The notes under the pieces: model-generated
Told to the model about the DNA's origin: nothing
What the model saw: the letters and a program-made list of their open reading frames with translations, nothing else
The model's database searches: none
Program-made: the position numbers and the translations under genes
Shown here: positions 7,387-14,656 of the stretch, piece by piece
Position numbering within the stretch: position 1 is the first letter of the stretch
Layout of the letters: every line of letters starts with the position of its first letter
Origin: Carboxydocella sporoproducens DSM 16521
GTDB taxonomy: Bacteria > Bacillota > GCA-003054495 > Carboxydocellales > Carboxydocellaceae
NCBI RefSeq assembly: GCF_900167165.1
Contig: NZ_FUXM01000005.1
Coordinates: 1-64,000 of the forward strand
Direction: 5' to 3'
DNA length: 64,000 bases

Positions 7387-7800
7387 TTATAATTCATAAA
7401 TAACAGCAAAACCAAATTCTCTGGCTATTTTTTCCGCTTCTGCAACATCTTCTTCACCCCAGATGGACCAACCACCTTTGCGCACTCCCTGAACCAGCAG
7501 TTCCACTTCTCCCGGCCTGATCACCATCACCCGTTCTGACTGATTGCGGGCACTGCGTTGCATCTGAGCTATTTGCCGCTCAATAGCAGCTTCCAGATCC
7601 ACATCCATTACTTTCAGAGCAATAAACAAACAGGAAAGGGCATCTTCCAGCTCCTTGCGGGCGCTTTCTTCATCCCCCCGTAACAGAGCCTTGAGGCTTT
7701 CTGCCACTTCTTCATTAAGATGGCTGATCACCTGCCGTGGATCCAAAACCTTGTACTTACGATTAGCCCAAATTGCTTCCACAGCTGCTCGTAATTCCAT
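7387..7800 (-). CDS. MazG-like nucleotide pyrophosphohydrolase-type protein
   Basis: A 137-residue protein whose first 85 residues show the all-alpha NTP-pyrophosphohydrolase pattern: an LNEEVAES helix (metal-binding ExxE), then KELEDALSC (the second metal-binding E-x-x-D). These acidic residues would bind Mg2+ for cleavage of nucleoside triphosphates or similar. The C-terminal 50 residues are of unknown type. It lies between ytfJ and spmA on the same strand. Substrate cannot be predicted from sequence alone. Confidence 0.7.
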   Translation of the reverse strand: MELRAAVEAIWANRKYKVLDPRQVISHLNEEVAESLKALLRGDEESARKELEDALSCLFIALKVMDVDLEAAIERQIAQMQRSARNQSERVMVIRPGEVELLVQGVRKGGWSIWGEEDVAEAEKIAREFGFAVIYEL

Positions 7801-7878
7801 GCGACCCTACCCCTTTAGTGGCATTAAATTTTACCAACAATTATACCGCAAAGAAAAAAGGGGGACAAGCCCCTATCA

Positions 7879-8316
7879 CTATAATCCCGCCCCGATATCT
7901 GTCTTGTTCTCCTCTTTTTCCTTGCTTTTTTTCCCACTGACAATGTTCTGTATTTTTTCCAGAAGACCGGGAGCCATGTCCAGCAATCGATCCACCACCG
8001 CATTTCCATCAACCGGCAAGAGCCGTACCTGATTCTGACCTACTACTAAAAATCCAACCGGTTGTACTGATACTCCTGCACCACTACCACCCCCAAAGGG
8101 TATGGCCTGGGTGTTATCTTTCTTGTTGCCCCCACCTAAAAGCTCAAACTCCCCGCCGCCAGCAGCAAAACCACAGCATACTCTGGAAACGGGAATTATC
8201 ACCGTCCCATCCGGTGTTTCTACCGGGTCACCCACTATGGTATTTACATCCACCATTTCCTTGATGCTTTCCATTGCTGTTTTCATCAATGCCTCAATGG
8301 GATGCTGGTCTGCCAT
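7879..8316 (-). CDS. ytfJ: GerW/YtfJ-family spore protein
   Basis: YtfJ (GerW) is a conserved sporulation protein implicated in lysozyme-dependent germination in Bacillus. The 145-residue protein starts with MADQHPIEALM, has the central VGDPVETPDGTVIIPVSRV segment, a glycine-rich middle (FAAGGGEF, GGGSGAGVSVQPVGF), and a charged lysine/glutamate-rich tail. The ATG at 8316 has AAAGGGGG upstream; a longer in-frame extension lacks family similarity. It overlaps the DUF2953 gene by 23 nt, a usual clostridial pair. Confidence 0.93.
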   Translation of the reverse strand: MADQHPIEALMKTAMESIKEMVDVNTIVGDPVETPDGTVIIPVSRVCCGFAAGGGEFELLGGGNKKDNTQAIPFGGGSGAGVSVQPVGFLVVGQNQVRLLPVDGNAVVDRLLDMAPGLLEKIQNIVSGKKSKEKEENKTDIGAGL

Positions 8317-8920
8317 CAGCTTTTCCCCCTTTTTTACACTTCCATAACCGCCAGAGCGTTTTCCCGGCGGCATTAATAATATGACCACAGGAAAGGTTTA
8401 CTATGCACAAAAAACCTATTTGCCATTCCGAGGCAAGGAAATCAGGCCGATAGGCAAATTCTGCTGTACGGGAAGATGGAGCGAAAAAGCGGGGGATCAT
8501 CCGGTTAACCAGGGCTACCCCTATCCAGACCAGACCAGAAAAGAGGCCAGTTAAGTGAGGGGCAAAAGGCCACCCTCCTTGTAGTTCCAGGCGCAATCTC
8601 AATACGCGGGCATGACGGCGCAAACTGTTAAACCAGGGTTCAAATGTATAAAGGTAATTGTTCAGATTGGTACCCAGGTAGTCCCGCAACACTTCTGACC
8701 AGAAAAAACGCAATTGCTTTTTATGCCAGTGGAGTTCCTGAGCCGGCCATTCCGAATAAAGCACAGTCCATCCCTGCCTGGCCAGAGCTAAACGCCAGAT
8801 TATTTTTTTCTCTGTTCCAGTGCGTTTTATTTTTAATTCCAGATATACAGGCAGGCGGTAAAGAGCCCAACCAGCTAAGCCTATGAAGGCCAGGATAAGA
8901 AACCAATACAGGCCCGACAC
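8294..8920 (-). CDS. DUF2953 membrane-associated protein
   Basis: A 208-residue protein with an N-terminal transmembrane segment (about residues 4-22) and a second hydrophobic stretch near residue 130; the rest is basic and amphipathic. The position directly before ytfJ and after scpB, together with the Trp- and Arg-rich composition, matches the DUF2953 family, which in Firmicutes accompanies ytfJ and is of unknown function, presumably in sporulation. GTG start at 8920 with GGGGGAAG upstream. Confidence 0.75.
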   Translation of the reverse strand: MSGLYWFLILAFIGLAGWALYRLPVYLELKIKRTGTEKKIIWRLALARQGWTVLYSEWPAQELHWHKKQLRFFWSEVLRDYLGTNLNNYLYTFEPWFNSLRRHARVLRLRLELQGGWPFAPHLTGLFSGLVWIGVALVNRMIPRFFAPSSRTAEFAYRPDFLASEWQIGFLCIVNLSCGHIINAAGKTLWRLWKCKKGGKADGRPASH

Positions 8921-8963
8921 CGCACTTCCCCCTTAAATTTCGATCCCTTGTTAATTTAACCGC

Positions 8964-8992
8964 AAAAAAACCGCCCTATTCTTCCAGGGCGG
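8964..8992 (-). terminator. Intrinsic terminator overlapping the scpB stop codon
   Basis: CCGCCCT (8971-8977) pairs with AGGGCGG (8986-8992); on the minus strand seven T follow. The scpB TAG lies inside the 3' half of the hairpin, so translation reaching the stop would compete with hairpin folding. Confidence 0.85.
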
Positions 8993-9515
8993 TAAGAAAT
9001 TCCTCCAATGGGGGTAGATCAGCCAGACTTTGCAAACCAAAGTGGCTGAGAAACATTTCGGTTGTTCCATACAGGATAGGTTTACCCAGACCCTCCCGGC
9101 GGCCTACTTCCTTGATCAGGCCTCTTTCCAGCAGAGTATTGATGGCCTTCTCAGTTTTCACTCCCCGGATGAGCTCGATTTCGCTCCGGGTAATTGGCTG
9201 CCGGTAGGCAATAATGGCCAGGGTCTCCAGGGCTGCTTTTGATAAAAAATTGCTTTGCTGAGGGCGAAACAAGCGCTCAATATAATGAGCAAATACTGGT
9301 TTAGTCACCAGCCGCCAGCCCTCAGTTCCTTGCAGTAACGTTAATCCCCGTTCCGGCCGTTGCAAATCTTCCTGCAATTTTTGCAGCTGTTCCTGCACTT
9401 CTTCCTGGCTGATGCCCAGGATTGTGGCCAGTTTTTCCTCAGTCAATGACTCAGTAGCAGCAAATAAAACCGCTTCCAGGGCTGCCTGTAATTCCTCGGA
9501 AAAGAGGGTGGTCAC
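8976..9515 (-). CDS. scpB: Segregation and condensation protein B
   Basis: ScpB forms the SMC-ScpA-ScpB condensin complex that organises and segregates the chromosome. The 179-residue protein has the two winged-helix domains expected of ScpB; the AALETLAIIAYRQPITRSEIE block in its middle is the most conserved family region, and RGLIKEVGRREGLGKPILYGTT follows near the C-terminus. It begins with GTG, and the GTGA overlaps the scpA stop by 4 nt, so the pair is translationally coupled. Confidence 0.96.
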   Translation of the reverse strand: MTTLFSEELQAALEAVLFAATESLTEEKLATILGISQEEVQEQLQKLQEDLQRPERGLTLLQGTEGWRLVTKPVFAHYIERLFRPQQSNFLSKAALETLAIIAYRQPITRSEIELIRGVKTEKAINTLLERGLIKEVGRREGLGKPILYGTTEMFLSHFGLQSLADLPPLEEFLTALEE

Positions 9516-10285
9516 TCCTGTTCCTCCTCAATCATAATGGTGTTGTTGCCTTTAATCTCAATTTCGCCAAACAGCTGCCTTTGAAAAAGGGCAATCTTGC
9601 CCTGCCGAAACAGCTCTAAAATAGCCAGAAAGGTAGTAACAACCTCGGTTCGACTGGATCGCCTGGTAAACAGGGAAGAAAAAGTTATTCCTTCGGGGTA
9701 GAGGACCAGATGGCGCAAAATCTCCCGCATTTTATCCCGTATCGAAAATTGTTCCCGAGTATAGGAAACAGGTTTGAGATCTTCCTGGTCCTCAGCCCGT
9801 TCCAGCACTTGCTTTAAAGCTGCCAGCAGCTGTTCCAGCGTCACCCCGGCCAGTGGATTCCGGGGGCAAAAGAGATATTCATACAGCTCGCGACAGTTCT
9901 GGCGAAAATACATCTGGCCCTGTTCTCTTTCCCGTATTTCCAGAAGCTGGGCTACAGCCTTGAACTGTTTATATTCCAGAAGTTTTTCCACCAGCTCCTC
10001 GCGAGGGTCTTCCTCATAGACCAGCTCGTCCTCTTCCTCCCCTTCCAGGCGCGGCCGGGGCAGAAGCATTTTAGCTTTAATGGCCAGCAACTTGGCGGCC
10101 ATGACCAGAAATTCGGAAGTAACCTCCAGATCCAGTTCCTGCATGGCTTGCAGGTAGTCCAGATACTGTTCCACCACAGTAGCAATGGGGATATCGTAAA
10201 TATTCATCTGGTTTTTGTCAATTAAATGACATAATAAATCTAAAGGTCCAGAAAATGTTTCCAGCTGGATTTCGTAGGCCACCAT
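9512..10285 (-). CDS. scpA: Segregation and condensation protein A
   Basis: The kleisin subunit that bridges SMC heads. The 257-residue protein opens with the conserved F-x-G-P-L-D-L-L-C-H-L-I motif (residues 11-22), has the IYDIPI and EFLVMAAKLL segments, a charged central linker, and a C-terminal winged-helix domain with TFLAILELF. It is followed at once by scpB and preceded by trpS at a 11-nt gap. Length and motifs are normal for a clostridial ScpA. Confidence 0.96.
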   Translation of the reverse strand: MVAYEIQLETFSGPLDLLCHLIDKNQMNIYDIPIATVVEQYLDYLQAMQELDLEVTSEFLVMAAKLLAIKAKMLLPRPRLEGEEEDELVYEEDPREELVEKLLEYKQFKAVAQLLEIREREQGQMYFRQNCRELYEYLFCPRNPLAGVTLEQLLAALKQVLERAEDQEDLKPVSYTREQFSIRDKMREILRHLVLYPEGITFSSLFTRRSSRTEVVTTFLAILELFRQGKIALFQRQLFGEIEIKGNNTIMIEEEQE

Positions 10286-10296
10286 CTTCTTCCTTT

Positions 10297-11283
10297 CTAA
10301 AACTTCAATGCCTCCCGGACCCGTTGCATTGTCGCCTCAGCTTTGCGGCTGGCCTTGTCCCTCCCGGCAGCCAGAACCTCTTCCACCAGACCCGCCTGTT
10401 CACTGTAATGTCTCCGCCTCTCCCTTAGAGGAGTCATTACTTCATTCAGACGTTCCGCCAGTTGCTTTTTGCAGTCAATACACCCAATACCAGCGGTACG
10501 GCAACCTTCGGCAATTTCCACAATAGCCGCAGGATTGTAGATTTTCTGATAGGTATAAACCACACATACGTCAGGATTGCCTGGATCCTGACGCCGAACA
10601 CGGGCCGGATCTGTGACCATTTGTCGGATTTTTTGCCAGAGGCTTTCCGGCTCTTCTACCATGCTAATATCATTGCCATAGGATTTGCTCATTTTCCGTC
10701 CATCCAGACCCGGCAAAAGGGGAACCTCCCCCAAAATAGCCTGAGGCTCGGGAAAGAGCTGGGTCTGATAGAGATAGTTGAAGCGGCGCCCTACTTCCCG
10801 GGTCAACTCCAGGTGGGGTAACTGGTCCTGCCCGATCGGAACAGCATCGGCCAGATAGACGAGGATATCAGCCGCCTGCAGCAAAGGATAGCCCAGGAAA
10901 CCATAAGTGTTGATATCCTTCCCCTGGTCACCAAACTGTTGAATTTGGTCTTTATAAGTAGGCACCCTTTCCAGCCAGGAAATAGGAGTGATCATGGAAA
11001 AAACCAGGTGTAGTTCCGCATGTTGCTGCACTTTGCTTTGCACAAAGATGGCCGCCTTTTCCGGGTCCAGACCAGCAGCCAGCCAATCCAGTACCAGTTC
11101 CCGGGTATTGGCCGCTATTTGTTCGGTATTTTCAAAGGCAGTGGTAATTGCATGCCAGTCAGCTACCATAAAGTAGCAATCATTTTCTTCCTGTAGTTTA
11201 ACCCAGTTTTCCAGAACACTTAAATGACCGATATGCAAGCGCCCGGTCGGCCGCATGCCACTAAGTATGGTTTTTCTCTGCAT
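10297..11283 (-). CDS. trpS: Tryptophanyl-tRNA synthetase
   Basis: Charges tRNA-Trp with tryptophan. The 328-residue class I synthetase has the HIGH-type signature within TGRLHIGHL near residues 14-22 and the KMSKS motif (DGRKMSKSYGN) near residue 195. I chose the ATG at 11283, which has AAAGGAG 9 nt upstream, over an in-frame upstream start at 11304. There is no T-box leader: it lies 26 nt after the M50 protease gene, so it relies on an upstream promoter. Confidence 0.96.
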   Translation of the reverse strand: MQRKTILSGMRPTGRLHIGHLSVLENWVKLQEENDCYFMVADWHAITTAFENTEQIAANTRELVLDWLAAGLDPEKAAIFVQSKVQQHAELHLVFSMITPISWLERVPTYKDQIQQFGDQGKDINTYGFLGYPLLQAADILVYLADAVPIGQDQLPHLELTREVGRRFNYLYQTQLFPEPQAILGEVPLLPGLDGRKMSKSYGNDISMVEEPESLWQKIRQMVTDPARVRRQDPGNPDVCVVYTYQKIYNPAAIVEIAEGCRTAGIGCIDCKKQLAERLNEVMTPLRERRRHYSEQAGLVEEVLAAGRDKASRKAEATMQRVREALKF

Positions 11284-11309
11284 TGACTGTGCTCCTTTCC
11301 CCATCTATG

Positions 11310-11942
11310 CTAGACTATTAAATTGGCTACAAATTGCAAGAAAGTAATTAATACATCCCGCAAGGGAACTAAAAGAACCCGATGAAAACCTGTTAGCAGC
11401 ATCAAGAAAAGAATTGGATAGGAGTACTGTTCCAGCAGTTCCAGCCAGCGGGTATAGCGATAAGGCAACAGACCAAACAGGATTTTGGAGCCATCCAGAG
11501 GCGGAATGGGCAGAAGGTTGAAAACTGCCAAACCTACATTGATACTGAGAATTCCCTGCAAAATGATTTCAAGGACAGGAGATAGTTCAATTCCAAAACG
11601 GACCAACAACCCCCAGCTAATTACTGTCAGCAAGGCTATTAAGACATTAGTCAGCGGACCAGCCAGGCTTACCAGCATCATCCCTGTCCGCATATCTATT
11701 CGGCGGGTAAAGCGCACTGGATTGACAGGAACCGGTTTGGCCCAGCCAAAACCGGTAAAGATGAGCAACAATGTACCCACTGGATCCAGATGGGAAAGAG
11801 GATTTATATTTAACCGCCCTTCCCTTGCCGCTGTATCATCTCCCAGTTTATAGGCGACCCAGGCATGGGCAAATTCATGGAAAGCAAAACCCAATAATAA
11901 ACCTGGTATACTCGCAATTAAGGAATATAAATCATTAAACAT
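11310..11942 (-). CDS. Membrane zinc metalloprotease, M50 family
   Basis: A site-2-protease-like intramembrane protease of 210 residues with about five to six transmembrane segments. The zinc motif HEFAH is near residues 22-26 within an N-terminal membrane helix, and the second metal and structural motif NLLPIPPLDG is near residues 140-149. Members of this short subgroup (FtsH-independent, no PDZ) have unknown substrates. It overlaps the preceding gene by 8 nt and precedes trpS, so it is part of the trpS-scp operon. Confidence 0.9.
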   Translation of the reverse strand: MFNDLYSLIASIPGLLLGFAFHEFAHAWVAYKLGDDTAAREGRLNINPLSHLDPVGTLLLIFTGFGWAKPVPVNPVRFTRRIDMRTGMMLVSLAGPLTNVLIALLTVISWGLLVRFGIELSPVLEIILQGILSINVGLAVFNLLPIPPLDGSKILFGLLPYRYTRWLELLEQYSYPILFLMLLTGFHRVLLVPLRDVLITFLQFVANLIV

Positions 11943-14580
11943 TAAATCCCTCTCTCCTTGCTATTTCTCTGGCCAATTGTATTTCATCCTCTCGCGTCAC
12001 CGCTTTCCCATCCAGTTTAGAACGGCGGATCTCGGCCAGGATTGTACGATATACAGGTCCTCTGGGAATGCCCAGCTGAATAAGATCATTGCCGCTGATA
12101 TGCAGTTTTAATTCGCGCCTGCGGGCATAATAGGCCTGCAACATGCCGTGGGGACCCGGTTTTTGAGTGGCCGCCAGGAAAAAAGCTCCTGCCTCCCAGC
12201 CCAATTCATCCAGATGGGCAGCCAATCGGCCCAGGGTAATCTGGGGCCATTCCCGCAACAGCAGCTGTACCTGGGGCCAGGCTTTCATGGCAGCGAGGAT
12301 AGTGTCCCGTTCTACCGCTGCCAGCCGCATTCTTTCCACTACCTCTTCCTGCTGGGCCACAGGCAAACGGTACAACAACCCCATCATATAAGCCAGCCAG
12401 GGCTGGAATGCCTCCTTGCCTACCGCTTGTTCCTTCAACCATAAAATCTCCCTGGGTAAGGCCTCCAATACCAGACAACATTGCTGGTCCAGATTAAGCT
12501 CCGGGATAATCAGGTCCCAGAGACCTAATTCCTGCATGCGGAAAATAGCCTTGGAAGGATTGTCCTCACTAAAAATATGTTTCAGTTCCTCCCTGATCCG
12601 GTCATAGGATAGTTTGGTCAACCACTGATCCTTAATAGCCTGTTGCGCCAGCCGCAAAGTGGTAGTCTCCATTAGGAAATTATATCTCTGTTCAAACCTG
12701 ATGGCACGTAAAATTCTGGTGGGGTCTTCTACAAAGGAAAGATTATAGAGAACCCGGATCACCCCTTCTTCTAAATCCCGCCGACCGCCAAAATAATCCA
12801 CCAGCTGACCAAAGTTGTCCCGGGACAAATCGATGGCCATGGCATTGATGGTAAAATCGCGGCGGTACAAATCCTCCCGTAAGGTAGATTTTTCCACCCT
12901 GGGCAGGGCAGCGGGGTATTCATAGTATTCCGTTCTGGCGGTGGCCACATCGATTTTAAAATCATTGGGGAGGATGACTATGGCCGTGCCGAATTTTTCG
13001 TGGGTACGGACACGGCCACAGAAAAACTCGGCCAGTTCCTGACCAAAAGCAATACCATCCCCCTCTACCACCAGATCAATATCAAAGTTTTCCACTCCCA
13101 GCAAAAGGTCCCGTACAAAACCGCCTACCACATAAACCTGACGGTGATTTTTGGCCGCTACATAACTGATTTTAGCCAGCAAATCAGTGATTTCCGCCGG
13201 CAAGCGCTCCTGCAAAAGCTGTTTTATGGTCTTGCGCTCCCCGCTGGCGTCCTCTTCCGGCAAATAAACGGCCTGAATGCGATGGGGCAATAAATCCCCG
13301 TGTAGAGTTCGCAGAACGTCGGTCCTGGAAACGATACCTACCAGCCGTCCCTGCTCAACCACCGGCAGGCGGCCAATATTATGTTCAATCAATAATCTTT
13401 GAATTTCCGGCAAAGGTACATGCGGTTCAATGGTAATCACCTTACGGCTCATATAGCCTTTGACCGGAGCATGCCCCAGATTGTGCAGCTGGGCTTTATC
13501 AATGTCCCGCCGGGAGATAATCCCCACCAAATCCAGGTTTTCATTGACAACAGGTAAGCCGGAATGGCCATAGCGTAACATGATTTTTCCGGCTTCGTCA
13601 ATGGAGGTATGAGGAAAAACGGTCTTAACGGGAGCTGACATCAGATCCCGGGCAGTTAGCAAGGGCCGGATCCGTTCTTTCATGATTTGTTCCAGTTGCT
13701 TGAGAACTTCATCCAAAGTCATATCTTTCACACTGGCAGATGCTGCCTTGGCATGACCAGCCCCACCAAAGGGTTCCAGCAAGTCAGCCACATCCACCCC
13801 TTCGCAGCGGCTGCGAGCTACAATTTGCACCCGATCTTCCATTTCTACTGCCGCAATGATCACATCCACTGCTTCTATTTCCCCCAGCTTGTGCACCAGC
13901 AATGCCAGCCCGCTGATAAATTCCTCCCCGCTGGAACGGCTGAGCAACACCTTGACCCCATTGACCAGATGATGCTGGGCATTGATGATCAGGCGGTTAA
14001 GCAACTGTTTCTGGCTTTCCGTCAGGGGGCGTTCAATGAATTCCGCCAGGAGCTTCAGGTTAGCTCCCTGGCGAAGTAAATATGCCACTGCTGCCGCATC
14101 CCGGGCCGTGGTTGTGGTAAAGGTCAAGGAGCCGGTATCTTCATAAATACCGATGGCCAGCAAAGTGGCTTCCAATGGATGCAGAGGCAAGCCCGCCCTT
14201 TGGATTTCCTCCACCAGCAAGGTGGTGGTGGCCCCCACCTGGTCCACCACTTCCACCTGGCCTTTTACATCCTCTTCATTGCGGGGATGATGGTCATAGA
14301 TAATCACTTCCAGGCCGGGTTTACCGATGATTTTAGCCACTGGTCCCAGGCGAGAAGCGGTTTTGGTATCAACAACAATCACTTTCTTGACTTTATTTAA
14401 CGGAATTTCTTTTGCCTTTCTGATCTGAAAAGTATCTTTATAAAGGGCCATAAACTCTTCTACATTGCGGCACATTTTCCCAGCTGCCACCAGAACAGCT
14501 TCCGGATGCAGTTTTTTGGCAGCCACCATGGCTGCCAGCCCGTCGAAATCCGTATTGCTGTGGCTGATAATTATCTCCAT
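11935..14580 (-). CDS. DHH phosphoesterase-CBS-tRNA nucleotidyltransferase fusion protein
   Basis: An 881-residue fusion. Residues 1-300 form a DHH/DHHA1 phosphoesterase (an early S-x-x-D-F-D-G-L block, then YDHHPRNEED, then GGAGHAKAA); residues about 310-430 hold two CBS domains; residues about 465-860 are a class II poly(A) polymerase/tRNA nucleotidyltransferase with VVGGFVRDLLLG and the catalytic FDIDLVVEGDG metal-binding acidic pair. The last part likely adds A or CCA to tRNA 3' ends; CBS pairs usually bind adenosine nucleotides. A specific tRNA role is likely but the division of labour between CC- and A-adding enzymes is not visible here. Confidence 0.88.
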   Translation of the reverse strand: MEIIISHSNTDFDGLAAMVAAKKLHPEAVLVAAGKMCRNVEEFMALYKDTFQIRKAKEIPLNKVKKVIVVDTKTASRLGPVAKIIGKPGLEVIIYDHHPRNEEDVKGQVEVVDQVGATTTLLVEEIQRAGLPLHPLEATLLAIGIYEDTGSLTFTTTTARDAAAVAYLLRQGANLKLLAEFIERPLTESQKQLLNRLIINAQHHLVNGVKVLLSRSSGEEFISGLALLVHKLGEIEAVDVIIAAVEMEDRVQIVARSRCEGVDVADLLEPFGGAGHAKAASASVKDMTLDEVLKQLEQIMKERIRPLLTARDLMSAPVKTVFPHTSIDEAGKIMLRYGHSGLPVVNENLDLVGIISRRDIDKAQLHNLGHAPVKGYMSRKVITIEPHVPLPEIQRLLIEHNIGRLPVVEQGRLVGIVSRTDVLRTLHGDLLPHRIQAVYLPEEDASGERKTIKQLLQERLPAEITDLLAKISYVAAKNHRQVYVVGGFVRDLLLGVENFDIDLVVEGDGIAFGQELAEFFCGRVRTHEKFGTAIVILPNDFKIDVATARTEYYEYPAALPRVEKSTLREDLYRRDFTINAMAIDLSRDNFGQLVDYFGGRRDLEEGVIRVLYNLSFVEDPTRILRAIRFEQRYNFLMETTTLRLAQQAIKDQWLTKLSYDRIREELKHIFSEDNPSKAIFRMQELGLWDLIIPELNLDQQCCLVLEALPREILWLKEQAVGKEAFQPWLAYMMGLLYRLPVAQQEEVVERMRLAAVERDTILAAMKAWPQVQLLLREWPQITLGRLAAHLDELGWEAGAFFLAATQKPGPHGMLQAYYARRRELKLHISGNDLIQLGIPRGPVYRTILAEIRRSKLDGKAVTREDEIQLAREIARREGFNV

Positions 14581-14656
14581 CTCCGTCCTCCGCCATTGCT
14601 TACTTTACCCTTGTATTATAGCAGAAACAGGCCTGGATTGCTATTTTTTGCAGCAA

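Noticed and set aside
11283-11330. Possible T-box leader for trpS
   Set aside because: trpS follows the M50 gene by 26 nt, which leaves no room for a T-box; none of its conserved bases is seen.
12148-12444. Long open frames antisense to the fusion gene
   Set aside because: They mirror the coding strand bias, lack ribosome binding sites, and have no recognisable domain. Similar antisense frames elsewhere (for example within hyaB, prkC, rsmB and ribBA) were rejected for the same reason.
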